Below are positions 33,075 through 40,469 of a DNA stretch of 64,000 nt, one piece after another. Numbering within the stretch: position 1 is the stretch's first letter; each line of letters begins with the position of its first letter. The position numbers and the translations under genes were made by a program. The notes under the pieces were generated by a model. That model saw only the letters and a list, made by a program, of their open reading frames with translations, was not told the DNA's origin and did no database searches. The stretch is from positions 255,552 through 319,551 of the forward strand of contig NZ_FPBF01000005.1 in NCBI RefSeq assembly GCF_900116615.1. Direction: 5' to 3'. The stretch is from Algoriphagus locisalis (lineage in GTDB: Bacteria; Bacteroidota; Bacteroidia; Cytophagales; Cyclobacteriaceae).

Positions 33075-34385
33075 ATGGAAAACAAAGAACTAATAGTAGG
33101 ACTGGATATTGGGACAACCAAGATCTGTGTCATTGTGGGACGCAAAAATGAGTATGGCAAACTCGAGGTGCTAGGCATGGGCAAAGCCGTTTCTGACGGA
33201 GTTGATCGCGGCGTGGTGACCAACATAGACAAGACTGTCCATGCTATAGAAAAAGCAGTGGAAGAAGCCTCGGAAATGGCCAATGTGGACATCGCTGATG
33301 TCATCGTGGGAATTGCCGGGCAGCATATCCAGAGCAAAATACAAAGCGGCAGCATCATGCGTCATCCTACCGATGATGAGATCACGGTAGAAGACGTAAG
33401 GAGACTTTCCAGCGAAATGGAAAACATACTTATTCCTCCGGGAAATACAATCATCCATGTAATGCCCCAGGATTACACCGTGGATTACGAAGGTGGTATC
33501 AAAGATCCTGTAGGGATGTCAGGTACACGTCTGGAAGCTGATTTCCATATCATCACCGCCCAGACCACTGCTATCAACAATATAAACAGATGTGTGCGCC
33601 GTGCAGATTTAGTTTCCAAGCAACTAATTCTTGAGCCATTGGCAAGTTCACTTTCTGTTTTGAGCGATGACGAGAAGGAAGCAGGCGTTTGCCTGGTAGA
33701 TATAGGAGGCGGAACCACAGACATCGCCATTTTCTACGAGAATATTATTCGTCATACTGCCGTGATTCCTTTGGGTGGAAATATTATCACTAAGGACATC
33801 AAAGAAGGCTGCATGGTGATGCAGAATCAAGCGGAATTGCTGAAAACAAAATTTGGAAAAGCCATCACAGAAGAGGCAAATCCAAATGAGATCGTATCGA
33901 TTCCAGGCTTGAGAAATAGAGCTCCAAAAGAGATTTCTATCAGAAACTTAGCTTCTATCATTCAGGCTAGAATGGAAGAAATCATCGAGATCGTGCAGAA
34001 TGAGATTATGCAAAGTGGGCATTACAAAAAGCTGGCTGGGGGAATCGTCCTCACAGGAGGTGGTTCTCAATTGCAGTTCATCTCTCAGCTCTTCGAATAC
34101 ATGACAGGTCTGGATACCAGGATTGGCTATCCAAATGAGCACTTGGGTAAGTCGGTGATCGAGGAAGTGAAGAGCCCGATGTACGCGACTTCAGTAGGTC
34201 TTGTACTTGCTGGATTCAAAGCACTTGACGACAGAGATCAAGGCTATGCTAAAAGAACTGCTAACGGAAAAGCCATTAAAAGACAAAAACCAATGGACAT
34301 CAGTCCAAAAGATATTTTCGATAAAATCGCCGGAAGACTGAAAGGAATTCTCAGCGATGACATCGGAGACGATATTAATTACTAG
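33075..34385 (+). CDS. ftsA: Cell division ATPase FtsA
   Basis: This actin-like ATPase of about 436 residues has LIVGLDIGTTKICVIVG (phosphate 1), VDIGGGTTDIAIF (phosphate 2) and GGIVLTGGGSQLQ (adenosine motif), plus the FtsA-specific 1C subdomain around VVGIAGQHIQS. It tethers FtsZ to the membrane. I prefer the ATG at 33075 (MENKELIVGLD); an in-frame GTG at 33057 overlaps the ftsQ stop and would add six residues. Confidence 0.94.
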   Translation: MENKELIVGLDIGTTKICVIVGRKNEYGKLEVLGMGKAVSDGVDRGVVTNIDKTVHAIEKAVEEASEMANVDIADVIVGIAGQHIQSKIQSGSIMRHPTDDEITVEDVRRLSSEMENILIPPGNTIIHVMPQDYTVDYEGGIKDPVGMSGTRLEADFHIITAQTTAINNINRCVRRADLVSKQLILEPLASSLSVLSDDEKEAGVCLVDIGGGTTDIAIFYENIIRHTAVIPLGGNIITKDIKEGCMVMQNQAELLKTKFGKAITEEANPNEIVSIPGLRNRAPKEISIRNLASIIQARMEEIIEIVQNEIMQSGHYKKLAGGIVLTGGGSQLQFISQLFEYMTGLDTRIGYPNEHLGKSVIEEVKSPMYATSVGLVLAGFKALDDRDQGYAKRTANGKAIKRQKPMDISPKDIFDKIAGRLKGILSDDIGDDINY

Positions 34386-34396
34386 GGCTTATGATT

Positions 34397-34435
34397 GGGG
34401 GAGATTGATGGCTCTGCTGCCAATTTCCCTTTTTA
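34397..34435 (+). terminator. Hairpin between ftsA and ftsZ (terminator or attenuator)
   Basis: GGGAGATTG-AT-GGC pairs imperfectly with GCC-AATTTCCC (G-U-type mismatch and a 2-base bulge) and is followed by TTTTT. It would separate ftsZ expression from the rest of the cluster. Confidence 0.55.
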
Positions 34436-34481
34436 AAACACCACTAATACAACCATAGAAAATTCACCAATAAATATAAAT

Positions 34482-36176
34482 ATGTCAGATAACATGAAAG
34501 ATTACAGATTTGATTTACACAAAAACCCGAAGTCAATTATAAAGGTAATTGGCGTTGGTGGAGGCGGTTCCAATGCCGTAAACCACATGTTTGGTCTAGG
34601 GATTAAAGACGTTGAGTTTGTGGTAGTCAATACCGATGCTCAGGCGCTTAAGTCTAGCCCGGTTCCATTGAGATTACAGCTTGGCGCTAATTTGACCGAA
34701 GGTCTTGGTGCCGGTGCAAATCCAGAGCAAGGAAAAAATGCAGCGATAGAATCAGAGGATGAGATCCGTGAGCTATTGGCTGATAACACCAAAATGGTAT
34801 TTATCACAGCTGGAATGGGTGGAGGTACCGGTACTGGTGCAGCTCCTGTGGTAGCTAGAATTGCAAAAGAGCTTAATATCCTAACTGTGGGTATTGTTAC
34901 CGCTCCATTCATGTTCGAAGGAAAGAAGAAAATGAATGTGGCTCAGGCTGGAATTGAAGCTCTTCGCGAGAATTGCGATACAGTTTTGGTTATTTTGAAT
35001 GACAAATTGAGAGAGATCTATGGCAACCTTGCCATCAGAACTGCTTTCAGCAAGGCGGACGATATTCTATCTACTGCTGCAAGATCTATCGCTGAGATCA
35101 TCACTGTTCATCAGGATGTAAACGTGGATTTTGAAGATGTGAAGACAGTAATGAAAGATGCTGGTGCTGCCGTGATGGGCTCTTCCACTGAGGAAGGCGA
35201 AGGACGTGCAATCCGCGCTGCAGGTGCTGCTATCTCTTCTCCGTTGCTAAACAATGTAGATATCAAAGGAGCAGAGAAAATCTTGCTTTCTATCATGTCT
35301 GGCGAAGACGAAGAATTGTCTATGGACGAATTGAGTGAAATCACTGAGTACATCCAGGAGAAAGCTGGTGACAATGCAGAAGTGATCTTCGGTCAGGGTA
35401 TCGATCCTGAATTAGGCAAAGCTATCCGAGTAACTGTAATTGCTACAGGTTTCCAAATGGATAGACTTGCAGGTACTAAGAGAGAGGAAACAGCTAAAGC
35501 TATAGCTGCACCTTCTCCAGTTCCAGCTCCAGCACCAAGCACTCCAGTTCAGGAAGTAGAAGAAGAGAAAACAGTAATCAATTTGGACTCTGGTAAATCT
35601 GAGAAAGTGAAAGAAGAGCCAGTTGCTAACGGATCCACTTTTGTATTCTCTATGCCTAAAACTCCTGCTCCTGCTCCAACTCCAGCTCCAGAAGAGAAGC
35701 CAGTGGCTGAAACCCCTAAGAAAGAAGAACCAATCGAAGCTCCTAAGCCTGCTCCAAAGAAAGAAAGCTTATTTTCTTTTATGAAGAAGGATGAAGTAAA
35801 AGCTGAAGCTCCTAAGCCTGCTCAGGAGAAAATCGTCCATGATCTTTTCGAAGATGAGGAAGAAAAAAATACTCCTGAAGCGCCTAAAAAAGAAGAGCCA
35901 GCTACTCCTGCCTTTGCAAATGATTACTATGAGCAAATGAAGCAGAAGGCGATTCAAAGAGCTCATGAGCGTTTCGAAAAGCTAAAAGGAAGCCGTGCTT
36001 ACAATCCAACTCCGGAAGAATTGAAGGAGAAAATGGAGGTGCCGGCTTATCAGCGTAAAAACGTAGTATTGAACGAACCTCAGCATAGCTCTGAGCCAAG
36101 CATCAGTAAGTACAACTTGAGCGATGACAATGAGATTCTAGGTAATAATAGATTCCTGCATGATAATGTGGACTAA
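34482..36176 (+). CDS. ftsZ: Tubulin-like division GTPase FtsZ with long C-terminal linker
   Basis: This 564-residue protein has a GTPase core (1-330): IGVGGGGSNAVNHM, NTDAQAL, the tubulin signature GGGTGTGAAP, NVDFEDVKTVM with the T7-like synergy region. The tail is much longer than in E. coli (383 residues total): about 200 residues rich in Pro, Glu, Lys and Ala, with repeated PAPAP and KKEEP phrases. A conserved-peptide-like VPAYQRK lies 37 residues before the end, not at it. The last residues are acidic. It is the last gene of the cluster, preceded by a hairpin. The convergent gene ends 3 bases away. Confidence 0.97.
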   Translation: MSDNMKDYRFDLHKNPKSIIKVIGVGGGGSNAVNHMFGLGIKDVEFVVVNTDAQALKSSPVPLRLQLGANLTEGLGAGANPEQGKNAAIESEDEIRELLADNTKMVFITAGMGGGTGTGAAPVVARIAKELNILTVGIVTAPFMFEGKKKMNVAQAGIEALRENCDTVLVILNDKLREIYGNLAIRTAFSKADDILSTAARSIAEIITVHQDVNVDFEDVKTVMKDAGAAVMGSSTEEGEGRAIRAAGAAISSPLLNNVDIKGAEKILLSIMSGEDEELSMDELSEITEYIQEKAGDNAEVIFGQGIDPELGKAIRVTVIATGFQMDRLAGTKREETAKAIAAPSPVPAPAPSTPVQEVEEEKTVINLDSGKSEKVKEEPVANGSTFVFSMPKTPAPAPTPAPEEKPVAETPKKEEPIEAPKPAPKKESLFSFMKKDEVKAEAPKPAQEKIVHDLFEDEEEKNTPEAPKKEEPATPAFANDYYEQMKQKAIQRAHERFEKLKGSRAYNPTPEELKEKMEVPAYQRKNVVLNEPQHSSEPSISKYNLSDDNEILGNNRFLHDNVD

Positions 36177-36179
36177 GTC

Positions 36180-36704
36180 CTAAAACTCAAGCAGCATGTC
36201 TGCCTGGGTTTGCAGCAAGTCCATGTACAGCCTGTTGGTGAGCAGGTTATCTGACATATTTTGCTCTATTTTAGCCAGTTTTGGCTTAAGAGCAAGGACA
36301 TGCATACCCAGATAATGGAAGATGTCGGTAAGGTGGCTCATTGCGATGCCACCCCCGCCTATTCCAGATGAAATACCCACCAAAGCACACTTTTTATTCC
36401 TGAATGTATTAGGATAGGTCATCCCGTCGATGAAGGTTTTTAGGATTCCCGGGAATGAACCGTTGTACTCAGGTACGATGAACACAAACTTTTTCCCATC
36501 TACTAATTGATCGTGGAACTCGTTATACAAATCATGTTTCCCGTTATTTTCATACAAAGCATTCTCAATAAAATCACTGGGCAGATCCTCTAATTCCATG
36601 ATTTCTGATTGCTCACCTTTCTCTGTTAGGATACTTTGATAGAGTTCAGCGATGGTTTTGGAGACAGAGTTCTTACGGTTGGTTCCTACGATTATCTTGA
36701 TCAT
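36180..36704 (-). CDS. NADPH-dependent FMN reductase (flavodoxin-like)
   Basis: This 174-residue protein matches the NADPH-dependent FMN reductase family (ArsH/Azr-like): IIVGTNRKNSVSKTIAEL (phosphate loop for FMN), VFIVPEYNGSFPGILKTFIDG (FMN isoalloxazine loop) and GISSGIGGGG. It probably reduces quinones, azo dyes or free FMN. Transcription is convergent with ftsZ, with only 3 bases between stops and no visible terminator. Confidence 0.9.
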   Translation of the reverse strand: MIKIIVGTNRKNSVSKTIAELYQSILTEKGEQSEIMELEDLPSDFIENALYENNGKHDLYNEFHDQLVDGKKFVFIVPEYNGSFPGILKTFIDGMTYPNTFRNKKCALVGISSGIGGGGIAMSHLTDIFHYLGMHVLALKPKLAKIEQNMSDNLLTNRLYMDLLQTQADMLLEF

Positions 36705-36799
36705 TGCATGTATATTTCTGAAGGGAAGACATTCTTACGGGTGTATTTGTTCGAAGCTTAGCTGTAATTTATATCTTTAGGACTGACAAATTACACCTT

Positions 36800-37621
36800 A
36801 TGGACTACCCAAATCAAATCTCTGAAGCAACTTCTTTTATACAATCCCAATATTCTGGGGAAATATCAATTGCGATTATACTTGGAACAGGCCTTGGACA
36901 TTTGGGAGATCAGATCAATGTAGAAAAAGAAATTGACTACGCTGATATCCCAAATTTCCCGCTTTCTACAGTAGAGAGTCATTCTGGCAAATTGATTTTT
37001 GGGGAGCTTTCCGGGAAAAAAGTGATGGCGATGAAAGGCCGCTTTCACTACTACGAAGGCTATTCTATGCAGGAAGTGACATTTCCAATTCGGGTTATGC
37101 ACAAACTTGGAATTAGAACACTTTTGGTTTCAAATGCTTCGGGAGGATTGAATCCGGCCCAGGAAGTAGGCGATGTGATGATTATCCGTGATCAGATCGA
37201 TTTGTTTCCAGAGAGCCCACTTCGTGGAAAGCATTTCGAAGAATTTGGTCCCAGATTCCCGGACATGAGTGATGCCTATTCAGCAGATTTACTCTCCAAG
37301 GGTTTAGGTTTTGCTAAGGCAAATAACTTCAGGGTTCATACAGGAGTGTATGTAGGAGTGCAAGGGCCAAACCTAGAAACGCCCGCAGAATACAAATACC
37401 TTCATGGCTTAGGTGCGGACGCTGTAGGAATGAGTACCGTACCGGAAGTGATCGTAGCGCGGCAGATGGGAATTGAGGTGTTTGGGATTTCTGCAATTAC
37501 AGATTTGGGAGTAGAGGGCAAAATCCAGCCGGTGACAATCGTGGATGTTCTTGCCGCTGCCGCTAAAGCTGAACCGGTAATGGCTGCAATTATCAAAGAA
37601 TTGGTTAGACAAATAGATTAA
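36800..37621 (+). CDS. Purine-nucleoside phosphorylase (trimeric family)
   Basis: This 273-residue enzyme has ILGTGLGHLGD, ESHSGKLIFG, KGRFHYYEGYSMQEVTFP, VSNASGGLNP, GVQGPNLETPAEYKYL and MSTVPEVIVARQMG, which are all motifs of the trimeric PNP/MTAP family. It splits purine nucleosides with phosphate in salvage. The base-recognition motif, usually T-N, reads ITDLG here (Asp235); see findings. The upstream TATCTTTA may be its -7 box. A field of dispersed repeats follows. Confidence 0.93.
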   Translation: MDYPNQISEATSFIQSQYSGEISIAIILGTGLGHLGDQINVEKEIDYADIPNFPLSTVESHSGKLIFGELSGKKVMAMKGRFHYYEGYSMQEVTFPIRVMHKLGIRTLLVSNASGGLNPAQEVGDVMIIRDQIDLFPESPLRGKHFEEFGPRFPDMSDAYSADLLSKGLGFAKANNFRVHTGVYVGVQGPNLETPAEYKYLHGLGADAVGMSTVPEVIVARQMGIEVFGISAITDLGVEGKIQPVTIVDVLAAAAKAEPVMAAIIKELVRQID

Positions 37622-37665
37622 GTATTCCATAGACGTTGACCTGCTTCTCCGGAAGCTGGACTAAT

Positions 37666-37860
37666 AAAGATTGCTTCGTCGTACCTCCTTCTACCAATGA
37701 CGAAATCCTAAGTTTCGATATTGATTTGATTACACATCGAAGTGAAGAATCACGGCAAAGGTTTCTTAAGTCGCGCCTTTGCGCCTTTGCGGGAGCCACT
37801 TCGACTTCGCTCAGTGTGACACATAGCAATTAATCGCCGCGCCGTTGCGCCGCCGCGAGA
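37666..37860. repeat. Composite of dispersed intergenic repeats
   Basis: Four modules are joined. First is an AAGATTGCTTCGTCGTACCT..CAATGACG element (37666-37702). Then comes a TTGCGCC direct repeat, GCGCCTTTGCGCCTTTGCGG (37772-37792). CACTTCGACTTCGCTCAGTG (37797-37821) is third. A very GC-rich CGCCGCGCCGTTGCGCCGCC tract (37835-37859) ends just before the stop codon of the minus-strand gene. The second and fourth modules recur in the same order at 40321-40385. I recall similar phrases from many Bacteroidota genomes. Confidence 0.7.
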
Positions 37861-37863
37861 AAT

Positions 37864-39423
37864 TTACCAGCTAGTCGGTTTATAATCCTTCAGGAATTTT
37901 CCATTCCAATGTTTGCTTGTATTGATTCCATCGAATAAAGGATCCATCACCCGGGCAGCTCCATCCACAATATCTAATGGAGGTTGGAAGTCATGCAAAT
38001 CCTGCTTTCTCTTGGCCAGTTCAGCAGGATCCTCATCCGTCACCCAACCTGTATCTACTGCATTGGTGTAAATCCCAAATTTAGGTAGCTCAGCTGCCGA
38101 AGTTAATGTCATCATGTTCAATGCAGCCTTCGCCATGTTGGTATGTGGATGCCGAGCTTCCTTGTGAAACTGATGGAATTTGCCTTCCATAGCTGACACA
38201 TTGATGATATGTTTTTTACCCGTATAATCCTTCTTCATGATATTTACGAGGCGATTGCATAGCACAAATGGAGCAACAGAATTTACGAGCTGAACTTCAA
38301 GCATTTCGTTGGTGTGGATTTCTCCCAGCTTCAATCTCCAGCTATTCGTTTTTCTCAAATCCACTTGCTGAAGATCAGCGTCCAGTTTTCCAATAGGGAA
38401 AATCTCCTCAGAACTCAAAGAATCATCGATGCTATAAGGTATTTGCGTCAGCTGAGCGGAAGAAGTAAGTCCAATCCCGAGTTGTTTTCCATGCCAGGAA
38501 ACAGGCAGATTTTTGTTTTCGCCCTCGGCAAATTCCTGACTGAGAATTCGGATTTCCTGCAAGCACTCATGATGATCGGAAAGTAACTTTTGCGAAGCTG
38601 AAGAGAGGTCATTCCATTCCAAGGTCTCATTTTCCATCAAATGCTGATAAAATCCTGCTGGTCGGCGAACTGTCTGAGCGGCATTGTTGATCAAGACATC
38701 CAAACGATCGTATTTCTGCTCTATGTAATTGCAAAAAATCTCCACACTTGGGATATGTCTCAAGTCCAAGCCATGAATATGAAGTCTGTTCCCCCATTCT
38801 TTAAAATCAGGTTCCTTGGCAAATCGTAAAGCTGAATCCACCGGGAATCGAGTCGTGGCAATAACCGTGGCTCCAGCCCGGAGCATCATTAAAGTAATAT
38901 GGTAACCGATTTTCAATCGAGAGCCCGTCACCAACGCAACTTGACCTTGCAGATCTGCAGTCTGAAAGCGCTTGGCATAATTGAAATCCCCGCATCCTGT
39001 ACACATGGTGTCGTAGAAATGATGCAATCTGTTAAAGGATTCCTTGCAGACGTAACACTCGCGAGGGGATTCGAGAATAATAGCTTCCTCGGCTTCTTTT
39101 CCGGTCAGAGACAACATAGTTGGTGCGATGAAAATTGAAGCTTCCCGAGCAGAACGGATGCCTGTCGTTTTTCTGGCAGATTTGTCTTTGTCGGCAACTT
39201 TCTTTCTGTGGATCTTCTTAGCGCCTTTTTTGCGCTCGGCAAGTTCTTCCTTACTTGGTCTTGAAAATTGCCCTGCAGCCATCAAGAGCGCAAGTCGGCT
39301 TTCTTTAGGGATATCAAAAATCTGGTCCGTATCCGCATTTAATCCTTCCAGCACTGCGATGGCTTGAGCGATTTGTTCAGCGGTGATTTTCACTGGTTTT
39401 ACAGATTCTGATTCCTTTTCCAT
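37864..39423 (-). CDS. SDR-fold protein with N-terminal zinc ribbon, non-canonical active site
   Basis: This 519-residue protein has a charged helical N-terminus (1-120), a CxxC-14-CxxC zinc-ribbon-like motif (C123, C126, C141, C144) and then a Rossmann/SDR domain (about 160-519) with TGSRLKIG (166-173), [11 protein letters not shown] and IINVSAMEG (Ser410). The catalytic Y-x3-K position reads T-N-M-A-K, so Tyr is replaced by Thr428 while Lys432 remains. A 100-residue insertion separates NNAA from the serine. It may still bind NAD(P), but classic SDR catalysis is doubtful. It is monocistronic with a promoter-like TACTTTTG upstream. Confidence 0.82.
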   Translation of the reverse strand: MEKESESVKPVKITAEQIAQAIAVLEGLNADTDQIFDIPKESRLALLMAAGQFSRPSKEELAERKKGAKKIHRKKVADKDKSARKTTGIRSAREASIFIAPTMLSLTGKEAEEAIILESPRECYVCKESFNRLHHFYDTMCTGCGDFNYAKRFQTADLQGQVALVTGSRLKIGYHITLMMLRAGATVIATTRFPVDSALRFAKEPDFKEWGNRLHIHGLDLRHIPSVEIFCNYIEQKYDRLDVLINNAAQTVRRPAGFYQHLMENETLEWNDLSSASQKLLSDHHECLQEIRILSQEFAEGENKNLPVSWHGKQLGIGLTSSAQLTQIPYSIDDSLSSEEIFPIGKLDADLQQVDLRKTNSWRLKLGEIHTNEMLEVQLVNSVAPFVLCNRLVNIMKKDYTGKKHIINVSAMEGKFHQFHKEARHPHTNMAKAALNMMTLTSAAELPKFGIYTNAVDTGWVTDEDPAELAKRKQDLHDFQPPLDIVDGAARVMDPLFDGINTSKHWNGKFLKDYKPTSW

Positions 39424-39443
39424 GGTTGTTCAATACAAGGGCG

Positions 39444-39451
39444 CAAAAGTA
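39444..39451 (-). promoter_or_regulatory. -7 promoter element TACTTTTG
   Basis: This is a perfect TAnnTTTG match on the minus strand, 21 bases before the start codon of the SDR-fold gene, followed by GCGCCC as in many short-leader Bacteroidota genes. The -33 element is poor. Confidence 0.5.
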
Positions 39452-39672
39452 GAGATTTATAAAATGGAAATTAGTGTCATTCAGTAAGATGCTTTTAATG
39501 CTTGATAATTATGCTCATATTTTCTCACCCTTTAATTAAGTGACTGGCCGTTTTTTCAATATTATCTATTGGTTATTGAGAATATGTGTTATAAAAATTG
39601 TGTATTTATTTAATTAACCTAACTTGTTATTATCATTTAACAATTACTTACAACCTAAAACCTAAAGAACTG

Positions 39673-40014
39673 ATGAAAACACTAATGCTGATTGCACTTT
39701 TTATGGTCTCTTTCGTAACTGCTGCTACGGACGTTACCGGACGCTGGACTGGTACTATTATGGATCAATTTGAAGTGGTCTATAACTTTACCCAAGATGG
39801 AGAGACAGTTGGAGGCACTACTGTTGGCCCAGATGGCTCCACTATAAAGATTGCGAATGGAGTGATCAAGGGCGATGAAATTTCTTTCACAATTGATGTA
39901 ATGGGCGGTGATTTACCTATTAAAGGCAAAGTTGATGGAGATACCATGAAACTCACCTTTACAATGGAGGGAAATGAAATGCCTTTCGAATTGAAAAAGG
40001 ACGCCAAAAAGTAA
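39673..40014 (+). CDS. Small secreted beta-rich protein
   Basis: This 113-residue protein has a signal peptide (MKTLMLIALFMVSFVTAA). The mature part is DVTGRWTGTIMDQ, followed by strand-turn repeats (NFTQDGETVGGTTVGPDG, NGVIKGDEISFTIDVMGG, GKVDGDTMKLTFTMEGN), a pattern of a small up-and-down barrel common in Bacteroidota enzymes' accessory domains. No catalytic residues stand out. I start at 39673 because it gives a proper signal peptide; the longer frame from 39598 does not. A terminator follows. Confidence 0.8.
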   Translation: MKTLMLIALFMVSFVTAATDVTGRWTGTIMDQFEVVYNFTQDGETVGGTTVGPDGSTIKIANGVIKGDEISFTIDVMGGDLPIKGKVDGDTMKLTFTMEGNEMPFELKKDAKK

Positions 40015-40040
40015 ATTAAGAGAACTCTAAAAGATAAACC

Positions 40041-40068
40041 GAAGTCCAACAGGGCTTCGTTTTTTTTT
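40041..40068 (+). terminator. Terminator after the small secreted protein gene
   Basis: CGAAGTCC/GGGCTTCG (with a G-U pair) around AACA is followed by nine or more T. Confidence 0.85.
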
Positions 40069-40320
40069 ATCCTAGTTTAAGTTTATATCCCCATAAGTGT
40101 CAAAAATCCAGATGTGTAAATCCTTGTAAGTCAGGATTTCGAAAGCTTCATCCGTGGCTATCTACAGGTTGTCATTACAGGACAATTCCCTTAGAAATTA
40201 CCAGATCAAATTTTTCTATTCAACAACTACAGTTTGCTTTTTCGCTTCCCGATTGACCCGTATAGACAGTAGTACCACGCTTTTTGTAATGAGGGACTGT
40301 AAATGAAATCAAATTAACAA
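40069..40320. other. Intergenic stretch, nothing recognised
   Basis: About 250 bases without coding character or a fold I recognise, followed by a GC-rich repeat and 85 more bases before the TonB receptor start. Confidence 0.45.
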
Positions 40321-40385
40321 TTGCGCCTTAGAGTCTTGGCGGGAGATAAAAAAAGAATGCCGCGTCGCTGCGCCGCCGCGAGAGA
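40321..40385. repeat. Second copy of the GC-rich composite repeat
   Basis: TTGCGCCTTAGAGTCTTGGC-GGGAG is followed by CCGCGTCGCTGCGCCGCCGC-GAGA. Both parts match the modules at 37771-37793 and 37835-37859, in the same order and orientation, with a shorter spacer. Confidence 0.75.
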
Positions 40386-40469
40386 AACAGATCCATTTCG
40401 AGAAATACCTGACCTCACTAAGGGTAAATCCCAAATCTCCTGTCATAGAATCAAACTAAAGCAATTAGT

